Shown here: positions 1 through 8,701 of the stretch, piece by piece | How the letters are laid out: each line of letters opens with the position of its first letter | How positions within the stretch are numbered: the stretch's first letter is position 1 | Assembly (NCBI RefSeq): GCF_030811855.1 | Contig: NZ_JAUSRN010000008.1 | Span: 222,137-286,136, forward strand | DNA: 64,000 nt | Source of the DNA: Variovorax paradoxus | GTDB taxonomy: Bacteria; Pseudomonadota; Gammaproteobacteria; Burkholderiales; Burkholderiaceae_C | Direction: 5' to 3' | The notes under the pieces: model-generated | The model's input: only the letters and a program-made list of their open reading frames with translations | The model's database searches: none | Told to the model about the DNA's origin: nothing | Made by a program: the position numbers and the translations under genes

Positions 1-1
1 C

Positions 2-1144
2 AGCACCGAGAGCTGCCCCATCGCCGGCATGGCCGACGAGGCGCGCCGCTACTACGCGCTCCAGTTCCATCCCGAAGTGACGCACACGGTGCAGGGCAAG
101 GCGATCATCGATCGCTTCGTGCTCGGCATCTGCGAAGCAAAGCCCGACTGGGTCATGCGCGACCACATCGCCGAAGCCGTCGAGAAGATCCGCGAGCAAG
201 TCGGCGACGAGGAAGTCATCCTCGGCCTCTCCGGCGGTGTCGATTCGAGCGTGGCGGCCGCGTTGATTCATCGCGCCATCGGCGACCAGCTGACCTGCGT
301 GTTCGTCGACCACGGCCTCTTGCGGCTGAACGAGGGCGACATGGTTATGGAGATGTTCGAAGGCAAGCTGCATGCGAAGGTCATTCGCGTCGATGCGAGC
401 GACCTGTTCCTCGGCAAGCTCGCTGGCGTGAGCGACCCCGAAGCCAAGCGCAAGATCATCGGCGGCGAGTTCGTCACCGTGTTCAAGCAGGAAGCCGCCA
501 AGCTCAAGGCCGGCGACGGAGGACACAAGGGCGCGACCTTCCTCGCACAGGGAACGATCTACCCCGACGTCATCGAGTCGGGCGGCGCCAAGAGCAAGAA
601 GGCCGTCACCATCAAGAGCCACCACAACGTGGGCGGCCTGCCCGAACAGCTCGGCCTCAAGCTGCTCGAGCCGCTGCGTGACCTGTTCAAGGATGAAGTG
701 CGTGAACTCGGTGTGGCGCTCGGCCTGCCGCCCGAGATGGTGTACCGCCACCCATTCCCCGGCCCGGGCCTGGGCGTGCGCATTCTTGGCGAAGTCAAGA
801 AGGAATACGCCGACCTGCTGCGCCGCGCCGACGCGATCTTCATCGAGGAGCTGCGCAACTTCAAGGATGAATCGGGCAAGACCTGGTACGACCTCACGAG
901 CCAGGCTTTTACCGTGTTCCTCCCCGTGAAGAGCGTGGGCGTGATGGGCGACGGCCGTACTTATGACTACGTCGTCGCTCTGCGCGCCGTGCAGACCAGC
1001 GACTTCATGACCGCCGACTGGGCCGAGCTGCCGTATGCACTGCTCAAGAAGGTGTCGGGCCGCATCATCAACGAAGTGCGCGGCATCAACCGAGTGACCT
1101 ATGACGTGTCGAGCAAGCCGCCGGCGACGATCGAGTGGGAGTGA
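2..1144 (+). CDS. guaA: GMP synthase (glutamine-hydrolysing), 3' part
   Basis: The gene enters from the left edge already open (first residues [11 protein letters not shown]), so the N-terminal half of the glutamine amidotransferase domain is missing. What remains starts just before the FHPEV segment that carries the amidotransferase His-Glu. It is followed by the ATP pyrophosphatase domain with its P-loop SGGVDSS and the GMPS C-terminal dimerisation domain ending in [11 protein letters not shown], the normal end of the family. The enzyme converts XMP to GMP in purine synthesis in the cytoplasm. It runs convergent with the next gene, 42 bases away. The call is certain; only the upstream part cannot be seen. 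Confidence 0.98.
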   Translation, partial: STESCPIAGMADEARRYYALQFHPEVTHTVQGKAIIDRFVLGICEAKPDWVMRDHIAEAVEKIREQVGDEEVILGLSGGVDSSVAAALIHRAIGDQLTCVFVDHGLLRLNEGDMVMEMFEGKLHAKVIRVDASDLFLGKLAGVSDPEAKRKIIGGEFVTVFKQEAAKLKAGDGGHKGATFLAQGTIYPDVIESGGAKSKKAVTIKSHHNVGGLPEQLGLKLLEPLRDLFKDEVRELGVALGLPPEMVYRHPFPGPGLGVRILGEVKKEYADLLRRADAIFIEELRNFKDESGKTWYDLTSQAFTVFLPVKSVGVMGDGRTYDYVVALRAVQTSDFMTADWAELPYALLKKVSGRIINEVRGINRVTYDVSSKPPATIEWE

Positions 1145-1186
1145 GTGCTGGAAACGTAGGCGTGACCAGCGGCTGAGAGCGCGCGC

Positions 1187-1819
1187 TCAGGCCGCCACGA
1201 CGATCGGAAATCGCGCCTGCAATCCGTCCGGCCCGCGCTCGAATGGCACGGTGACGGCGTCCTTCGCGGCCTGGGGCAGGTTGCGCCAGAGAAAGTCGCG
1301 CGCGTTGCCCGGGTCGCCGGCCACATAGAGCTGCGTGGTCAGCAGTTCGCGCGTGCCGAGCTTCACCTTGACGTGGATGTGCGGTGTGCGGCCGCTGTAG
1401 GCGACCGGCCGGATGGTGCGAAAGCGCCAGCTGCCGTCCTCGCCCACGGCGACGCGGCCGAAGCCCTGGAAAGCGGCGTCGGCCCGGTCGCCGTCGCCCG
1501 GATGGTGGTAGTGGCCGTTTTCGTCGCATTGCCAGATCTCGACCTGCGCGCCGCGCAGCGGCTTGCCGTCCAGGTCGGTCACGGTGCCGTCGACCCAGGC
1601 CGGCTGGCCGCGGCGATAGTTCAGCGTGCCGTTGCGCAGCAGGTCGTTGTCGGAATCTTGCGGCAGCCGGACCGGATAGAACGGCCCCTCGGTCTGCGAA
1701 GGCGTTGCGAGCCGGGCCGCCGCCGGTTGCGCGCGGGCGCCCAGCCAGAGCGCGGGCGCGGCAACCAGCGCCGCGGCGACGGTGCGCCGGGGAAGGCCGT
1801 GTTCTGGTGTGGCGTTCAT
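1187..1819 (-). CDS. Intradiol ring-cleavage dioxygenase-like secreted protein
   Basis: This 210-residue protein belongs to the protocatechuate 3,4-dioxygenase/hydroxyquinol dioxygenase superfamily. The signature core is visible: SQTEGPFYP near residue 41, the beta-sandwich segment with EIWQCDENGHY, and YSGRTPHIHVKV, which supplies the Tyr and two His ligands of the non-haem Fe(III). The N-terminus has a twin arginine followed by a hydrophobic run (PRRTVAAALVAAPALWLGARA), so Tat-type export is likely. Exported single-domain members are common in this superfamily and their substrate is usually unknown. No other aromatic-degradation gene lies beside it, so I assign no pathway. Confidence 0.85.
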   Translation of the reverse strand: MNATPEHGLPRRTVAAALVAAPALWLGARAQPAAARLATPSQTEGPFYPVRLPQDSDNDLLRNGTLNYRRGQPAWVDGTVTDLDGKPLRGAQVEIWQCDENGHYHHPGDGDRADAAFQGFGRVAVGEDGSWRFRTIRPVAYSGRTPHIHVKVKLGTRELLTTQLYVAGDPGNARDFLWRNLPQAAKDAVTVPFERGPDGLQARFPIVVAA

Positions 1820-1868
1820 GGTCCGTCAGAGCCGCGCCGCTGGCGCGAGTTCCGCTCCGACCCGAATG

Positions 1869-2480
1869 TCAACGTGCCGGACTTTTGAACCTGCTGCGGG
1901 CATGTGCCGCCTTGGCCCGGACCACGCAACCGGTTGCATGGTCGTTGATGAGGCCCATGGCCTGCATGAAGGCATACACCGTGGTCGGCCCAACGAACTT
2001 CCAGCCGAGCTTCTTCAAGGCCTTGGACAGGGCGATGGACGCTTCGGAGGTCGAAGCGGTCTGCGGTTCACCGAGCTGCGCTGCATCCGGCTCGTGGCGC
2101 CAAAAGAATGAAGCCAGCGAGCCGTGGAGGGCGACCAGCTCCTGGGCCCTTGCGGCGTTGTGAATCACCGCCTCGATCTTGCCGCGGTGGCGCACGATGC
2201 CCGGGTCCTGCAGCAGGCGTTCGACGTCTCGCGCGGTGAAGCGGGCGATTTTTTCGAAGTCGAAACCGTGGAACGCCGCGCGAAAGTTCTCCCGCTTGGC
2301 CAATATGGTGCGCCAGCTCAGGCCGGACTGGAAACCTTCCAGGCAGATCTTCTCGAACAAGCGGCGATCGTCTTTCACCGGGAAGCCCCATTCCGTGTCG
2401 TGATAAGCCAGGAATTCAGGAGCGGTTGCGCACCAGCGGCAGCGGGGGTGGCCGTCGGGACCGTCGATCAATGCATTCAT
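1869..2480 (-). CDS. tag: DNA-3-methyladenine glycosylase I
   Basis: This 203-residue protein matches the Tag family along its whole length. CRWC and the AYHDTEWG block are near the N-terminus, with the core ICLEGFQSGLSW, the RHRGKI segment, ALSKALKKLGWKFVGPT, and GLINDHATGC near the end. The N-terminal Cys and His together with the late His and Cys match the structural zinc ligands of the E. coli enzyme. It removes 3-methyladenine from alkylated DNA. It stands alone on the minus strand, 49 bases from the start of the dioxygenase gene. An AlkB homologue for the same class of damage lies at 21.5 kb. Confidence 0.96.
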   Translation of the reverse strand: MNALIDGPDGHPRCRWCATAPEFLAYHDTEWGFPVKDDRRLFEKICLEGFQSGLSWRTILAKRENFRAAFHGFDFEKIARFTARDVERLLQDPGIVRHRGKIEAVIHNAARAQELVALHGSLASFFWRHEPDAAQLGEPQTASTSEASIALSKALKKLGWKFVGPTTVYAFMQAMGLINDHATGCVVRAKAAHARSRFKSPAR

Positions 2481-2555
2481 GTGTTGTTGTGGCCGGGTAC
2501 TCTCCGCGCCGTTTCGAAGGCAGCTATCCTATTTGCAGGAGGTGCAGATTTGCAA

Positions 2556-3161
2556 ATGACCGGCCCGCCGCCGCCACCGCGCCAGACCCCTGACACTGCG
2601 CTGCCCAGGGAGCACCTGGCCCACTCGGTCTTTTTCGCGATCTTCCCGCAGCGCGACGATGCGAAGCGCATCGCCGCGCAGAGTGCGCGCCTCGGTGAGC
2701 AGCATGCGCTGAAAGCAAAGATGACCGGGATGCATCGCCTGCATGTCACGCTGCATCATTTCGGCAGGTTTGCCGCTGTGCCGCCCGAGCTGTTGCAAGC
2801 TGCCCTCAGCGCGGCCGCCACCGTGGCACCCCCGTCATTCGACGTCGTGTTCGACGAGGCGTTGCGTTTTGAAAAGAGCAAGGCTTTCGTGCTGTGCGGG
2901 CATGAAGGCACTTCCGAACTGGCGGCGTTCAGGCAGCGACTGAGCGAAGCGTTGGCGAAGGCGCGGTTCGCGTGCGAGCCGTCCTTCACACCTCACATGA
3001 CCCTTGCCTACACCAGCAGCAACATGAAGGCGCATCCCATCGCGCCGATCCGGTGGACCGCCGATTCATTCGCGCTGGTCGACAGCCACGTGGGCAAGCG
3101 TGTCTATGAAGTGTTGGGTCGATGGTCGGCTGCACCGGATCCTTCCGCGCTGCTCGTCTGA
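2556..3161 (+). CDS. 2'-5' RNA ligase-like / RNA 2',3'-cyclic phosphodiesterase family protein
   Basis: This 201-residue 2H-phosphoesterase carries the two diagnostic His motifs, HVTLHHFG near residue 66 and HMTLAY near residue 148, which form the symmetric active site of the LigT/ThpR fold. I chose the ATG at 2556 because AGGAGGT lies about 12 bases upstream; the frame stays open further upstream without a better start. Family members hydrolyse 2',3'-cyclic phosphate ends or ligate 2'-5' RNA in vitro. The cellular substrate is not clear. It is divergent from tag with about 75 bases between them. Confidence 0.88.
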   Translation: MTGPPPPPRQTPDTALPREHLAHSVFFAIFPQRDDAKRIAAQSARLGEQHALKAKMTGMHRLHVTLHHFGRFAAVPPELLQAALSAAATVAPPSFDVVFDEALRFEKSKAFVLCGHEGTSELAAFRQRLSEALAKARFACEPSFTPHMTLAYTSSNMKAHPIAPIRWTADSFALVDSHVGKRVYEVLGRWSAAPDPSALLV

Positions 3162-3276
3162 TCGCCTTGCGCAAACTGCGAGGTCCGGCGATCTGTTGCG
3201 CATCGGGCGCGCGCGATCTGTATCTGTTCTTCGGAACGCGGCTCGCGACAATGAGGCTTCATCCAACGGAAGCCAA

Positions 3277-3759
3277 ATGACAGCCCTGACCAGAGACCAG
3301 ATTGCAGACCGTATTGCCGCCGAGCTGGGCCACAGTTTCGAGGGCGAGCTTGTCGCCGGTGGGCACTACGCGCCCGTCGCGCGCGACGGGAATACGCTTT
3401 ACACCAGCGGCCAGGTGCCACGCGTGGGCACCACGGTGGTCGTAACCGGTCGCGTGGGCGAGCAGGTGTCGCTCGAGAAGGCCCGCGAAGCTGCGCAGAT
3501 CTGCGCCTTGCGCTGCCTGACTCTGCTGCGGCGCGAGCTCGGCTCGCTCGACGGCATCGAGAAGCTGCTGCGCGTCGGCGTCTTCGTGCAGTGCACGGCC
3601 GATTTCACCCAGCAGAGCGAAGTGGCCGATGCGGCATCCGACCTGCTGCACCGCGTGTTCGGCGATGCGGGTGTGCATGTGCGCACCGCGGTAGGCGTCT
3701 ACGCGCTGCCCAAGAATGCGAGCGTCGAGCTGGAAATGACGGCGCTCGCCAAGCGCTAG
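3277..3759 (+). CDS. RidA/YjgF/YER057c/UK114 family protein
   Basis: This 160-residue protein has the RidA-superfamily fold: YAPVARDGNTLYTSGQVPR, an AREAAQICALRCL helix and the late VYALPKNASVELEM segment. It belongs to the longer YjgH/YjgF-like branch (about 150-160 residues) rather than canonical RidA (about 130). It lacks the catalytic-Arg motif of true RidA (CxRA) at the end, so deamination of 2-aminoacrylate should not be assumed. The ATG at 3277 was chosen because the family alignment begins there. Its last four bases overlap the convergent DUF72 gene. Confidence 0.85.
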   Translation: MTALTRDQIADRIAAELGHSFEGELVAGGHYAPVARDGNTLYTSGQVPRVGTTVVVTGRVGEQVSLEKAREAAQICALRCLTLLRRELGSLDGIEKLLRVGVFVQCTADFTQQSEVADAASDLLHRVFGDAGVHVRTAVGVYALPKNASVELEMTALAKR

Positions 3760-4844
3760 CGTTTCGGCAGATCGACGATGTCCCGCGCGAGCGAGGCGAT
3801 CGTCAGCGGCGCGCAGCCTTCGGCGTTGTTGCTCACGGTGACGTAGGCGTGCTGGCCCGCACGGGTGGTTCCGGAAATCACCTTGGCCAGCGCCGCGCGT
3901 GTCTCGGGGTCGGGATCGACGATCTTGTCGAACGGGCCATACAGCTTTTCCGCATCCTCATAGCCAAAGCGGCCATGCCGGCGATGCAGGTTCCAGCGGC
4001 ACACCAGCGGCCCGGGCCAGAGGGCGCGCAGCATCGGCAGCTGGTCTTCGATGGGCGGCATCTTCGCGTGCAGGCCCATGCAGAAGGTGGCGCCCACGCT
4101 GCGCAGCATGTCGGCGAAGGCGGGGCACAGCAATTGCGGGTCGCGCACTTCGACGGCAATCACGGCGTCGGGTGCGACCGGCTTCAGACCGGGCAGCGCT
4201 TCGAGCATTTCGCCGATGCGCGCCAGGAGGGCGGGCTGGTCGGCCAGCAGTTGCGACGGAATCGGGCTCAGCTGGAACACCAGCGCGCCGATGCGGTGGC
4301 CCAGGCCTTCGAGCGCGGGCCGCACGAACTCCTGGATGGCGATCTCGCTGTTCAGGAACACCGGGTTCACCTGCGTTCCCCGGCCGCTTTCATCGCGCAC
4401 CGTGGCATCGGTCACCAGGCTCGGCGCCTTCACCACGAAGCGGAAGTCGTCCGGCACCATGGCCGCGTAGCGTGCGTACTGGCTCGCCGTGAGTGCGCGA
4501 TAGAAGTTGCGATCCAGGCTCACGGTGCGAAAGAGCGGGTGCCGCGCCAATGCGGCGAGGCCGTTCTTCGAGAGTGCGGTTTCGGCGTATTCGCCGTCCC
4601 AGACGAGATTGGCCCAGCCGGGATAGCTCCATGAAGAGGTGCCGAGCCGAAGCAGGGGAGGGAGCGTTCCGGCCAGCTCGACCAGTGCCGGATCGACCGG
4701 CGCAGCGGCCACGGTGCCGCCGCGTGTTTTCTTGCGCGTCGGCACCTCGGCGGAAGGCTTGGCCTCGACAGGCGGCGGCAAGGGCGGGGGCGCCTCTGCC
4801 GGGCGCGGGAGATCGGGAAAGAGGGAGTCCTGCAGTTCAGCCAT
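3756..4844 (-). CDS. DUF72 family protein (YecE-like)
   Basis: This 362-residue protein has a TIM-barrel DUF72 domain from about residue 70, starting LRLGTSSWSYPGW and including FVVKAPSLVTD, VFQLSPIPSQLL and the late YVTVSNNAEGCAP segment. The first 60 residues are Pro/Ala-rich and probably disordered. The frame is open further upstream, but the ATG at 4844 begins a sensible N-terminus (MAELQDSLFPDLPRP) and leaves 62 bases to the divergent kinase gene. The molecular function of DUF72 proteins is not established. Confidence 0.85.
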   Translation of the reverse strand: MAELQDSLFPDLPRPAEAPPPLPPPVEAKPSAEVPTRKKTRGGTVAAAPVDPALVELAGTLPPLLRLGTSSWSYPGWANLVWDGEYAETALSKNGLAALARHPLFRTVSLDRNFYRALTASQYARYAAMVPDDFRFVVKAPSLVTDATVRDESGRGTQVNPVFLNSEIAIQEFVRPALEGLGHRIGALVFQLSPIPSQLLADQPALLARIGEMLEALPGLKPVAPDAVIAVEVRDPQLLCPAFADMLRSVGATFCMGLHAKMPPIEDQLPMLRALWPGPLVCRWNLHRRHGRFGYEDAEKLYGPFDKIVDPDPETRAALAKVISGTTRAGQHAYVTVSNNAEGCAPLTIASLARDIVDLPKR

Positions 4845-4906
4845 GTCTGGGCCCGCATTCTCGGCCCACATCGGCCGGGCTCGCAGCGAGAGGCACAATC
4901 CGCGCC

Positions 4907-6400
4907 ATGAAACAGTGGTTGCGTGCACAGGGTGGCTGGTGGCTGGCATGGCTCGCCTTGACGGGCGTGGGTGCCGTGTGGCTCGTGCGCGCAGAACTTG
5001 CACAGATGCAGCAGGACTTCGGCTCCGACGTGCGCATTGCCCACCGCATCCTGAGCCAACAGGTGGTGCAGTACGACGCGGTGCTGGCCACGGTCGCGCT
5101 GCTGGAACCCGGCACCGGCGCCGACCATCCGGAGCAGCGCCTGCCATCGGTCTATCCGTCGATCCTGCGGGTGCAGCGGCGCGCCGGTGACGAACCCTGG
5201 CCCGACGAAAAGCACGCCAGCGCCTTGGCCGCCGCAGAAGCGCGTTCGCGCAGCCAGCGCCGCGCCGAATTGGCCGCGCCCGATCTTGCGCGCGGCCGTT
5301 ATCAGCTCGTGATGGGCGCCACGCCTTTCAGCTACGCGCTGGAGATCGATCTGGCGGGCTCGATCCCGTGGCGCGACTGGCCGATGGACCCGCGGCGCAG
5401 TCCGGTGCGGCTGAGCCTGCAGCGCGACGGCCAGCAACTGGTGCTGCAGCCTGGCCAGCCTGGAGACGGCAGTGGCTGGCGCTTCGATCTCACCAAGGCA
5501 CTGGCATCGCCGAGCCAGCCCTTCGAGCTGGTGGCCGTGCGCCACGTGGGCTGGGGTGAATTGCCTTGGCGCAGCATGGCCGGCTGGGCCGGGGCAGTGG
5601 GCTTGCTGCTGGCGGGGCTCTGGGCTGCGCAGCGGCAGCGCATTGCGCGCCGGCGGGCCGAAGAGCTGCTGCGACTTGGCCAGGTGGCTCGGCTCAATGC
5701 ACTGGGCGAACTTTCGGCCGGCCTCGCGCATGAACTGAACCAGCCACTCACGGCGGTGCTCGCCAATGCCCAGGCCGCGCGCCGCCTGCTCGACGATGAT
5801 CCACCCGACCTGGCCACGGCACGCGATGCCATGGGGCAGGCGGTCGAGCAGGCGCGCCGGGCGGCCGGCGTGGTCGGCCGGCTGCGCCGCGTCATCGAAC
5901 GGCCCGAGGCCGAGGGCGAGGTGCGCCCGCTGGTGCTCCAGGAGCTGGTTCGCAGCGCCATGCACCTGCTGGCGCCCGAGTTCGCCAAGCGCTCGGTGTC
6001 GGCACAGTTCGACGCCACCGCCCAAGCCCCTGTACGCGTGCAAGCCGATGCGGTGGCGCTCGAGCAGATCGTGCACAACCTGCTGATGAATGCCTTGCAG
6101 GCGCTGGAACTCGTGCCCGCGCCGGAGCGGCGGCTGGCGGTCTCGGTCGGCCGCAACGGTCAGGAGGGCGTGCTGACCATCACGGACAACGGCCGCGGCA
6201 TCTCGCCGGAAGCCTTTCCACGCCTTTTCGAACCCTTCTTCAGCACGCGCGAAGGTGGCCTCGGCCTTGGCCTCAGCCTGAGCGAAACGCTGGCGAGCGG
6301 CATGGGCGGCAGCCTGAGCGCTGCCAACGTACCGCCGCATGGCGCGCGCTTCACGCTCGCGCTGCCCCTGGTGGCCCGACCGGCGGAGCATGCGGCATGA
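4907..6400 (+). CDS. Membrane sensor histidine kinase
   Basis: This 497-residue protein has a transmembrane segment at about 12-28, a periplasmic sensing region to about 220 with no recognisable named domain, a second transmembrane segment around 223-241, and a cytoplasmic kinase. The phospho-acceptor motif GLAHELNQPLTAVL is at about residue 270, with an N box (HNLLMNAL), ITDNGRGIS and GLGLGLSL. The HELNQPL form is typical of the DctB/FixL group. Its stop overlaps the start of the response regulator gene (ATGA), so the two are translationally coupled. The signal sensed is unknown. Confidence 0.93.
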   Translation: MKQWLRAQGGWWLAWLALTGVGAVWLVRAELAQMQQDFGSDVRIAHRILSQQVVQYDAVLATVALLEPGTGADHPEQRLPSVYPSILRVQRRAGDEPWPDEKHASALAAAEARSRSQRRAELAAPDLARGRYQLVMGATPFSYALEIDLAGSIPWRDWPMDPRRSPVRLSLQRDGQQLVLQPGQPGDGSGWRFDLTKALASPSQPFELVAVRHVGWGELPWRSMAGWAGAVGLLLAGLWAAQRQRIARRRAEELLRLGQVARLNALGELSAGLAHELNQPLTAVLANAQAARRLLDDDPPDLATARDAMGQAVEQARRAAGVVGRLRRVIERPEAEGEVRPLVLQELVRSAMHLLAPEFAKRSVSAQFDATAQAPVRVQADAVALEQIVHNLLMNALQALELVPAPERRLAVSVGRNGQEGVLTITDNGRGISPEAFPRLFEPFFSTREGGLGLGLSLSETLASGMGGSLSAANVPPHGARFTLALPLVARPAEHAA

Positions 6401-7035
6401 ACGCTCCGGCCCCTCATGAACCGCAGTCGCCGCTGATTCACCTGATCGACGACGACCAGGCGGTGCGCGAGAGTCTCTCGCTGCTGATCGGCACGGTCGG
6501 CCTGCGGGTGCAGGGCTGGGCCGATCCGCAAGCCTTCATCGATGGCTTCGACCGCGCGAGTGTCGGCGCCATCGTGCTCGACGTGCGCATGCCCGGCATT
6601 AGCGGCCTCACGGTGCTCGACCGGCTGGTGGCGCAAGGCGTCGACCAGCCGGTGATCATGCTGACCGGCCACGGAACGGTCGAGATGTGCCGCCGCGCCT
6701 TCAAGGCCGGCGCGGCGGAGTTTCTCGAGAAGCCGGTGGACGACGAGCAGCTGCTCGAGGCGCTGCAGCACGCCGTGCGCCAGCACGTGCGTTCGCGCGA
6801 GCGCTCGCAGGCCGACAACGCCGCGCGCGAGAGGGTCGCGCAGCTGTCGGAGCGCGAGCGAGAGGTGCTGGCCTTCATCGTGCAGGGCCTCACCAACAAG
6901 GAGATTGCGCGCACGCTCGCGCTGTCGCCGCGCACGGTGGAAACGCACCGCGCCAACCTGTTCGCCAAGCTCGACTGCGACTCGCTCGCGCAGCTGATCC
7001 GGGGCTACGCCGTGCTGGTGGCCGGGGACTCCTGA
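6397..7035 (+). CDS. FixJ/StyR-type response regulator
   Basis: This 212-residue protein has an N-terminal receiver (acidic pair IDDD near 18, phospho-Asp in VLDVRMPGISG near 61, Lys in EKPVDD) and a LuxR-type helix-turn-helix (LSEREREVLAFIVQGLTNKEIAR ... SPRTVETHRANLFAKL) at about 150-205. It is the partner of the kinase encoded just upstream. A perfect 14-bp inverted repeat begins three bases after the stop codon and could be its operator for the downstream gene. Confidence 0.94.
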   Translation: MNAPAPHEPQSPLIHLIDDDQAVRESLSLLIGTVGLRVQGWADPQAFIDGFDRASVGAIVLDVRMPGISGLTVLDRLVAQGVDQPVIMLTGHGTVEMCRRAFKAGAAEFLEKPVDDEQLLEALQHAVRQHVRSRERSQADNAARERVAQLSEREREVLAFIVQGLTNKEIARTLALSPRTVETHRANLFAKLDCDSLAQLIRGYAVLVAGDS

Positions 7036-7037
7036 AA

Positions 7038-7069
7038 CCCGGCGCTCCGTAGTTCTACGGAGCGCCGGG
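7038..7069. promoter_or_regulatory. Perfect 14-bp inverted repeat, candidate operator or terminator
   Basis: CCCGGCGCTCCGTA and TACGGAGCGCCGGG flank a 4-base GTTC loop. No T-tract follows on either strand, so a rho-independent terminator is not well supported. The core CCGTAGTTCTACGG sits about 100 bases upstream of the GlcG-like gene and directly after a LuxR/FixJ-type regulator gene, a place where the regulator's binding site would be expected. The regulatory reading is inference. Confidence 0.5.
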
Positions 7070-7171
7070 CGTAGCCGTACGAATGGCCTCGGCGGCCGGT
7101 GTTTTCTACAGTGGCGCAGCTGCCGGCAACGCGCCGGCGCAATCACCTCGCATCCACTGGAGAAACTAAAA

Positions 7172-7675
7172 ATGCGTTCCACCCTTCGCCTTGGCGGCCT
7201 CGCCATCTTGCTTGCCGCATCTGCCGTACAGGCCCAGACGCCCGCTCCCGCGGTGCGCACCGAAAAGAACATGTCGCTCGCGCTGGCCAACCAGATCGCG
7301 GCCGAAGCCGTGGCGGCCTGTGCTGCCAACGGCTACAACGTGGCCGCCACCGTGGTCGACCGCGCCGGCACCGTGCGGGCCGTGCAGCGTGCCGACAACG
7401 CCGGCCCGCACACGCTGGCATCGAGCGAGCGCAAGGCCTGGACCTCGGCGTCCGCCAAGAACGCGACCCAGGCCATGATGGAAGGTTCGCAAAAGAACCC
7501 GGGCGGCGCGAACGTCGTCTACCTGCCGGGCTTTTTGCTGCTGGGCGGCGGCGTGCCGGTGAAGTCGGGCAACGACGTGATCGGCGCCGTGGGCGTGGGC
7601 GGTGCACCCGGCGGCAACCTCGACGAACAGTGCGCCAATGCTGCGCTCGAAAAGGTCAAGGGGCTTCTGGGCTGA
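7172..7675 (+). CDS. GlcG/HbpS family haem-binding-type secreted protein
   Basis: This 167-residue protein has a clear signal peptide (MRSTLRLGGLAILLAASAVQAQ) and then the DUF336/GlcG/HbpS domain: LANQIAAEAVAACAANGYNVAATVVDRAGTV, then FLLLGGGVPV and GAVGVGGAPGGNLDEQCA near the end. HbpS in Streptomyces binds haem and works with a two-component system. Here too the gene follows a sensor/regulator pair, with the 7038-7069 inverted repeat between them. The periplasmic location would suit interaction with the sensor's periplasmic region; that link is inference. Confidence 0.88.
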   Translation: MRSTLRLGGLAILLAASAVQAQTPAPAVRTEKNMSLALANQIAAEAVAACAANGYNVAATVVDRAGTVRAVQRADNAGPHTLASSERKAWTSASAKNATQAMMEGSQKNPGGANVVYLPGFLLLGGGVPVKSGNDVIGAVGVGGAPGGNLDEQCANAALEKVKGLLG

Positions 7676-7677
7676 CG

Positions 7678-8376
7678 ATGATGAAGTGCGGTATCTGGTC
7701 CGGCATATTGGTGATCGCGCTCGGCATGGGCGCATCGGCCGCCGTATTGGCCCAGGTGCCGCCGCAAGCGGCCGAAGTGCTGGCCTACGAAGGGCTGCAC
7801 CGGGCCGCCTGGCAGGGCGACCTGCCGAAGGTCAAGGCGCTGATCGCGTCCGGCGCCAACCTCGATGTGCGCGATGCGCGAGGCCGCACGCCCTTGCACG
7901 TCGCCACCCATGCCCGGCAGCGCGAGGCGGTGAAGCTGCTCGCCAAGGCCGGTGCAAACCTCGATGCGCTCGAAGACGACCGCTACGACGCGGTGACCAT
8001 CGCGTCGGTGGCCGACGACCCCAGCACACTCGCGCTCTTGCTGTCGCTCGGCGCCAATCCCGGGCAGGTGACCAGCCGCTACGACGGCACCGCGCTGATC
8101 GCCGCGGCGCACCTGGGCCATGACGAGGTGGTCCGCAAGCTGATTGCGGCGGGCGCGCCGATCGACCACGTCAACAACCTGCACTGGACGGCGGTGATCG
8201 AAGCCATCGTGCTCGGCGACGGCGGCCCGCGCCACCAGCGCACGCTCGCCGCGCTGATCGATGCCGGCGCCAACCTGAAGCTGACCGACCGCCAGGGCAA
8301 CACACCGCTGCAGCTGGCCAGTGCGCGCGGCTATACGGCCATGGTCAAGCTGCTGGAAGCGCCGCGCCCGAGATAG
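7678..8376 (+). CDS. Secreted ankyrin-repeat protein
   Basis: This 232-residue protein has an N-terminal signal or anchor (SGILVIALGMGASAAVLAQ) followed by four to five ankyrin repeats, e.g. GRTPLHVATHARQREAVKLLAKAGANLD and GNTPLQLASARGYTAMVKLLE. It starts two bases after the stop of the GlcG-like gene (tandem ATGATG), so the two are surely one transcript. Periplasmic ankyrin proteins in other bacteria often accompany redox enzymes such as catalase; here the partner is the GlcG-like protein. Confidence 0.88.
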   Translation: MMKCGIWSGILVIALGMGASAAVLAQVPPQAAEVLAYEGLHRAAWQGDLPKVKALIASGANLDVRDARGRTPLHVATHARQREAVKLLAKAGANLDALEDDRYDAVTIASVADDPSTLALLLSLGANPGQVTSRYDGTALIAAAHLGHDEVVRKLIAAGAPIDHVNNLHWTAVIEAIVLGDGGPRHQRTLAALIDAGANLKLTDRQGNTPLQLASARGYTAMVKLLEAPRPR

Positions 8377-8464
8377 CGTCGGCTCGGGGACAATGGCGGC
8401 TCGCCACGAGGAAACCGCCCCATGTACATGCCCACGCAATTCATCGCCAAGGTAGGAAGCTGAG

Positions 8465-8701
8465 ATGCGCGTGTTTGCATTGCTCAGCCTAGTACTGGCG
8501 CTCGTAATCGTCGGCCTGCTCGCGAAAAAACAATTGGCTACCGCAGCGGCGCCCGTATTGCCGTCTGTGCCCGGTGTCGCCGCTCCCGCGCTGGGCGATG
8601 CGCCTGTCAATGCGCGCACGCAGGCCGAGCAGGTGCAAAAGCAGGTCAAGGAAGCGCTCGACGCCGCGGCGCAGGCGCGCAAGATGCCGGATGACAACTG
8701 A
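8465..8701 (+). CDS. Small membrane-anchored hypothetical protein
   Basis: This 78-residue protein has one N-terminal hydrophobic segment (residues 3-19) and a hydrophilic Ala/Gln/Lys-rich helical tail (RTQAEQVQKQVKEALDAAAQARKM). No family is recognised. It overlaps the start of tadA by 11 bases, which suggests co-translation and argues that it is a real gene. Its function is unknown. Confidence 0.7.
   Translation: MRVFALLSLVLALVIVGLLAKKQLATAAAPVLPSVPGVAAPALGDAPVNARTQAEQVQKQVKEALDAAAQARKMPDDN

Noticed and set aside
1175..1190. Palindrome GAGCGCGCGCTC between guaA and the dioxygenase gene
   Set aside because: Simple GC alternation overlapping the dioxygenase stop; no T-run and no clear role.
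8422..8463. A 13-codon frame (MYMPTQFIAKVGS) before the small gene at 8465, like the start of a PaiB-type protein
   Set aside because: Too short to support; no further PaiB sequence follows and no remnant could be traced in other frames.
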